Positions 15,801-16,406 of a stretch of DNA of 16,406 nt are shown here, piece by piece. The stretch lies in NCBI GenBank assembly GCA_001723855.1, contig MCBC01000141.1, positions 1 through 16,406 on the forward strand, read 5' to 3'. The notes beneath the pieces were generated by a model that was given only the letters and a program-made list of their open reading frames with translations, ran no database searches and had not been told where the DNA came from. This DNA is from Candidatus Altarchaeales archaeon WOR_SM1_86-2 (lineage in GTDB: Archaea > Altiarchaeota > Altiarchaeia > IMC4 > MCBC01). Both the position numbers and the translations under genes were made by a program. Positions within the stretch are counted from its first letter, which is position 1; each line of letters starts with the position of its first letter.

Positions 15801-16406
15801 AAATATTAAGTGTTGGAAAGATCTCGGCAAGTATTGATTTTTCAGAAATTGAAAATAAATTTAAAATTAATGTTAAAAATAAAGGGGAAAGGATAGATGC
15901 CGAGATTACCGTGAGGATATTCCTGGATACCAGGGTAATAAACGATGACGTGATAAAGAAAACGATAGATACGGGGATAACAACATTTGAAGTCTCGCCT
16001 TCTGGGGGGTGGGATAGAATAGAGGCATACATTAACGCTAAAAACTATACCATGGGCCCCTTTATTATGGAATCCGAAGCAAAAAGTCAGGAAACGCCAA
16101 CATCAAGGGATACCGAGGAGGTGCATGATATGGGAATGCCTTATGAACTCTTTATATATATAGTTGGCAGTGTGGCTGTCTTATTACTTGCCGCTGTGTT
16201 CGTCATTTTCCTATCCCGGAGGAAAGGTAAGGGAAGCGGAAGATTAATCATTGCCTTTGCTGTGATGTCTGCGGTGCTGTTAGTTGCCGGATACGGAACA
16301 CTTCAATGCACCTCGACACCGGCCACTGTGCCGGATGCTGCCCAGGATGCTCTGCAGCAGGCGGATATACATGAAAAACCACTGTTTATTTATCCGCAGG
16401 TGGGCG
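9845..16406 (+). CDS. Alpha-2-macroglobulin-like giant surface protein with intact thioester motif (3' end outside window)
   Basis: The frame stays open for 2187 codons to the window edge. A signal peptide (about 1-24, cleavage after ASA) is followed by beta-sandwich modules, including an MG2-type segment near 383 (LDITLQVDRPIYAPGQAVNF). ALGLVIADKSVL (969-980) marks the MG6-like part. A Gly/Ala-rich stretch (about 1040-1100) lies where the bait region sits in macroglobulins. The A2M domain begins FPETALWEP (1106) with LPDTLTTWNFRVYA (about 1130). The thioester motif CIEQ is complete (C1355, Q1358), and an alpha-toroid thioester domain (to about 1580) follows with GGWGWW and NEDGSW repeats. 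DUF11-like modules occupy about 1762-1850 and 1883-1960 (FTVIEEPIPPGF), and a further module about 2000-2075. Two membrane helices (about 2102-2123 and 2134-2151) follow. Macroglobulins trap proteases or bind targets covalently. There is a predicted coiled coil at about 283-335. No pbpC-like partner is seen. Confidence 0.93.
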   Translation, partial: METKNMLKLAIPVILLLTTVQASAETKVIALFEQEYYEPGSGVDITFIYYDEDGLSDGVLTTVIINDPRGEVMEKMQFKPSGFMYTHTYTIPEGEPPKFDEVWFGRWSIEAYAEDFKFSGNFEVRRSVGKRYYEGLYAIEYGSRDDDLQSIVVSPTRNIFVENEGFELPITMINGTKPYHGVAMLRLYKSGNLIEDEIKFIDKSDNGKWNPELNLEKGVYLAVVDTFANDKRQTQMKAISIAPAVVLMPSNRVDREYHVIFLDPVTYLPVEGALVTIQTKDSEEIQRELLNKIKEEENTLLQGDISEPEINEISEEIKSLNQKLEEIRRSEVQTKKTDEFGDCAFPENTIPQGTFTIKYMLPNDDEGEILAYGAKEYEYNWLDITLQVDRPIYAPGQAVNFRGYTWGISSEVKPVNTSLVVKLRDPEGFILLEQKLHSNNHGIFNGSITLPMNIDPGDYTVECRKEEYSDWHYGYGSQRITVKHFEREQLITGIFTSDRSYDHGDMVSGNVSVRYYFGKPSAGSEVLLDVWWASTSPGGYYVPYYGYEGYDEYLGTRIGAYPQFGDNYYPEHNLVRLERYKILNLTTDKDGIASFNFSLGYLRGTHIIAYANITDPAGRKETISTNVRLAPSLTVDFDANYSTDEILNIKGNITAFKEDIIEELSAEIVGLLPAGYNNEEKIKNIGLELGDDGKFAANTEIQKSTALKYTHLRIKITAVDRYERKWTAYRDADTGKYTVKFDVRRDGDSVVGDIEFIDNLEGKVVPPKDFSWGFSGPDDRSAVYHNINYRDHKFSGRDTIKIPVNHYPSGSYKFTINSGNYNFRKTVTRDVNIGRAHNVSVYAEKEEIEAGETAKFNYRFDGFDRDVYVVLQEYDRSGLMDTHVTRVSPGKGYTHLIETTEDMVGSVSLTAFTLAENGICYGGGNHTEIKVKGLKTRIYFENRTYKPGEKLEYKIEVTDKEGSAVQNAALGLVIADKSVLDIKEMYEGTPFVQNYWSVYEYPFVYASSNIEAWSLDGLWRYDLGLSKYKPIVYSSMSCVPWGYAYYYGGGGGYAAPPMGVAKMAAGEGDTMIYDMEESALAAGGAISLTGGEVEDILAGTQTRTLFPETALWEPFVVTDEDGVYTGELTLPDTLTTWNFRVYASTKDCEYAENETAFVTRKDFFIEPYIPAYITQGDNTSLSLTAHNYLNRSLMTIIGIKQEDWFDLYTPNAYEFEIMPDVPFGYMWHLRARDPFYNNVTFFAVGGDEKENMSDAVTRDIWVRPNGVEWDEKFSGETEEESVTYHLFIPDEAYDISIRGYANFGSESLPIYRNYAYRPYSSYPNTEQTVSEIIPYVLRYEYMEKLKVNYWNCKPCIEQPMMRLLFLRHEDGGWGWWKKGPSTPYMTSYALRGLYTAKKTVYVNDAYISDAVTWLEKSQNEDGSWNATDWLTGNDPGMTALVARNMQIAGHGESGAVKKAIDYLNKKWGDGEIKDPYTIAVYALILEDSGDDEDLESVLGALKDMKKEDEEQEYVYWSRGYSLGGPDETTALAALALLKSDDEEDIKIAKKSLKWLREDNPWEFTTPVDMISALDAHLALIEIEPPVIPDMNIDLYVNDKKVDSVHLFGIRGDADKMRLTDYLHKGENTIKIVRSGEGKLMYDLWFEAYLGGKIKGEISQQPEINGIIPVMIRLTPETDAAVPARIKIELPRSEGYVIVPSPGVYIPYLNETQEFIVYYAPTTSDPGGFSANAGCEYQLSYNNKIEGLQFDTFNVSIDAAGGMEITDDMLFVKRVDMEGNVENGSLVELSVTNNGRERDVEIHDFIPPGLRAGEYGDAEYKDNKLVWKLRIRQGEEVMKRYIVKGGAGRYDLGRGIVTADKTYVLSNAAETTLYSDDIVVTREFSDNIIAQGDSTEVDIAVTSKSRHYFTVIEEPIPPGFTIVNYQSPNGTLNVIVQGDKIVWFLNGLSDKRLSYTLKADAEGKVHAPPTVVYPMYQPEYKAYSREEILSVGKISASIDFSEIENKFKINVKNKGERIDAEITVRIFLDTRVINDDVIKKTIDTGITTFEVSPSGGWDRIEAYINAKNYTMGPFIMESEAKSQETPTSRDTEEVHDMGMPYELFIYIVGSVAVLLLAAVFVIFLSRRKGKGSGRLIIAFAVMSAVLLVAGYGTLQCTSTPATVPDAAQDALQQADIHEKPLFIYPQVG

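Noticed and set aside
9935..16032. Many minus-strand frames of 60-160 codons opposite the macroglobulin gene
   Set aside because: The + strand frame was followed codon by codon from 9845 to the edge without a stop and contains family motifs throughout; the antisense frames are shadows.
16297..16311. Possible lipobox (GTLQC) after the second membrane helix of the macroglobulin
   Set aside because: The residue before Cys is Gln rather than Gly/Ala/Ser, and the site is more than 2100 residues into a chain that already has a signal peptide.
1..16406. CRISPR array, tRNA, rRNA or insertion sequence
   Set aside because: No regularly spaced repeats, cloverleaf-like segments, rRNA signatures, transposase motifs or terminal inverted repeats were noticed. 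The only longer repeat found is the two-copy 56-bp element.

Overview
The window is archaeal. The clearest marker is a complete transcription factor E alpha gene (winged helix plus zinc ribbon). Supporting signs are AGA/AGG arginine and ATA isoleucine codons throughout, A/T-rich leaders without Shine-Dalgarno motifs, and TATA-like boxes about 25-30 bases before several start codons, which suggests largely leaderless transcripts. I cannot place it more precisely than Archaea. Every supported gene lies on the + strand; the long minus-strand frames are shadows.

Layout. 1-282: the tail of an unidentified gene and a possible tiny basic peptide. 283-2392: three poorly characterised membrane genes: a signal-anchored protein with an internally duplicated domain, a two-helix membrane protein ending in a winged helix (probable membrane-bound regulator), and a four-helix protein with a cysteine-rich tail. 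2478-3002: transcription factor E, flanked on both sides by copies of a 56-bp element made of a perfect hairpin and a TATA-like end. 3159-7982: a tight two-gene unit with a 3-nt gap, encoding a secreted, membrane-anchored VIT + von Willebrand A protein with an intact metal site, followed by a cytoplasmic winged helix - transmembrane helix - extracellular beta-propeller fusion. 8062-9798: an AAA/DUF4143 ATPase and, 12 nt later, a cysteine-rich lipoprotein. 9845 to the window edge: a giant macroglobulin-like protein (at least 2187 codons, no stop) with an intact CIEQ thioester motif, a candidate bait region, DUF11-like C-terminal modules and two transmembrane helices.

How they may work together. 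Most products are predicted to sit on or outside the cell membrane, and two of them carry DNA-binding winged helices on a membrane anchor. The locus reads as a cell-surface island: adhesion or binding (VIT/VWA), protease trapping or covalent capture (macroglobulin), and envelope-to-DNA signalling (propeller fusion and small membrane winged-helix protein). Having both a VIT/VWA protein and a thioester macroglobulin in one locus is the most striking point; a functional link is inference. The ATPase looks like a common accessory archaeal gene and may be a later insertion.
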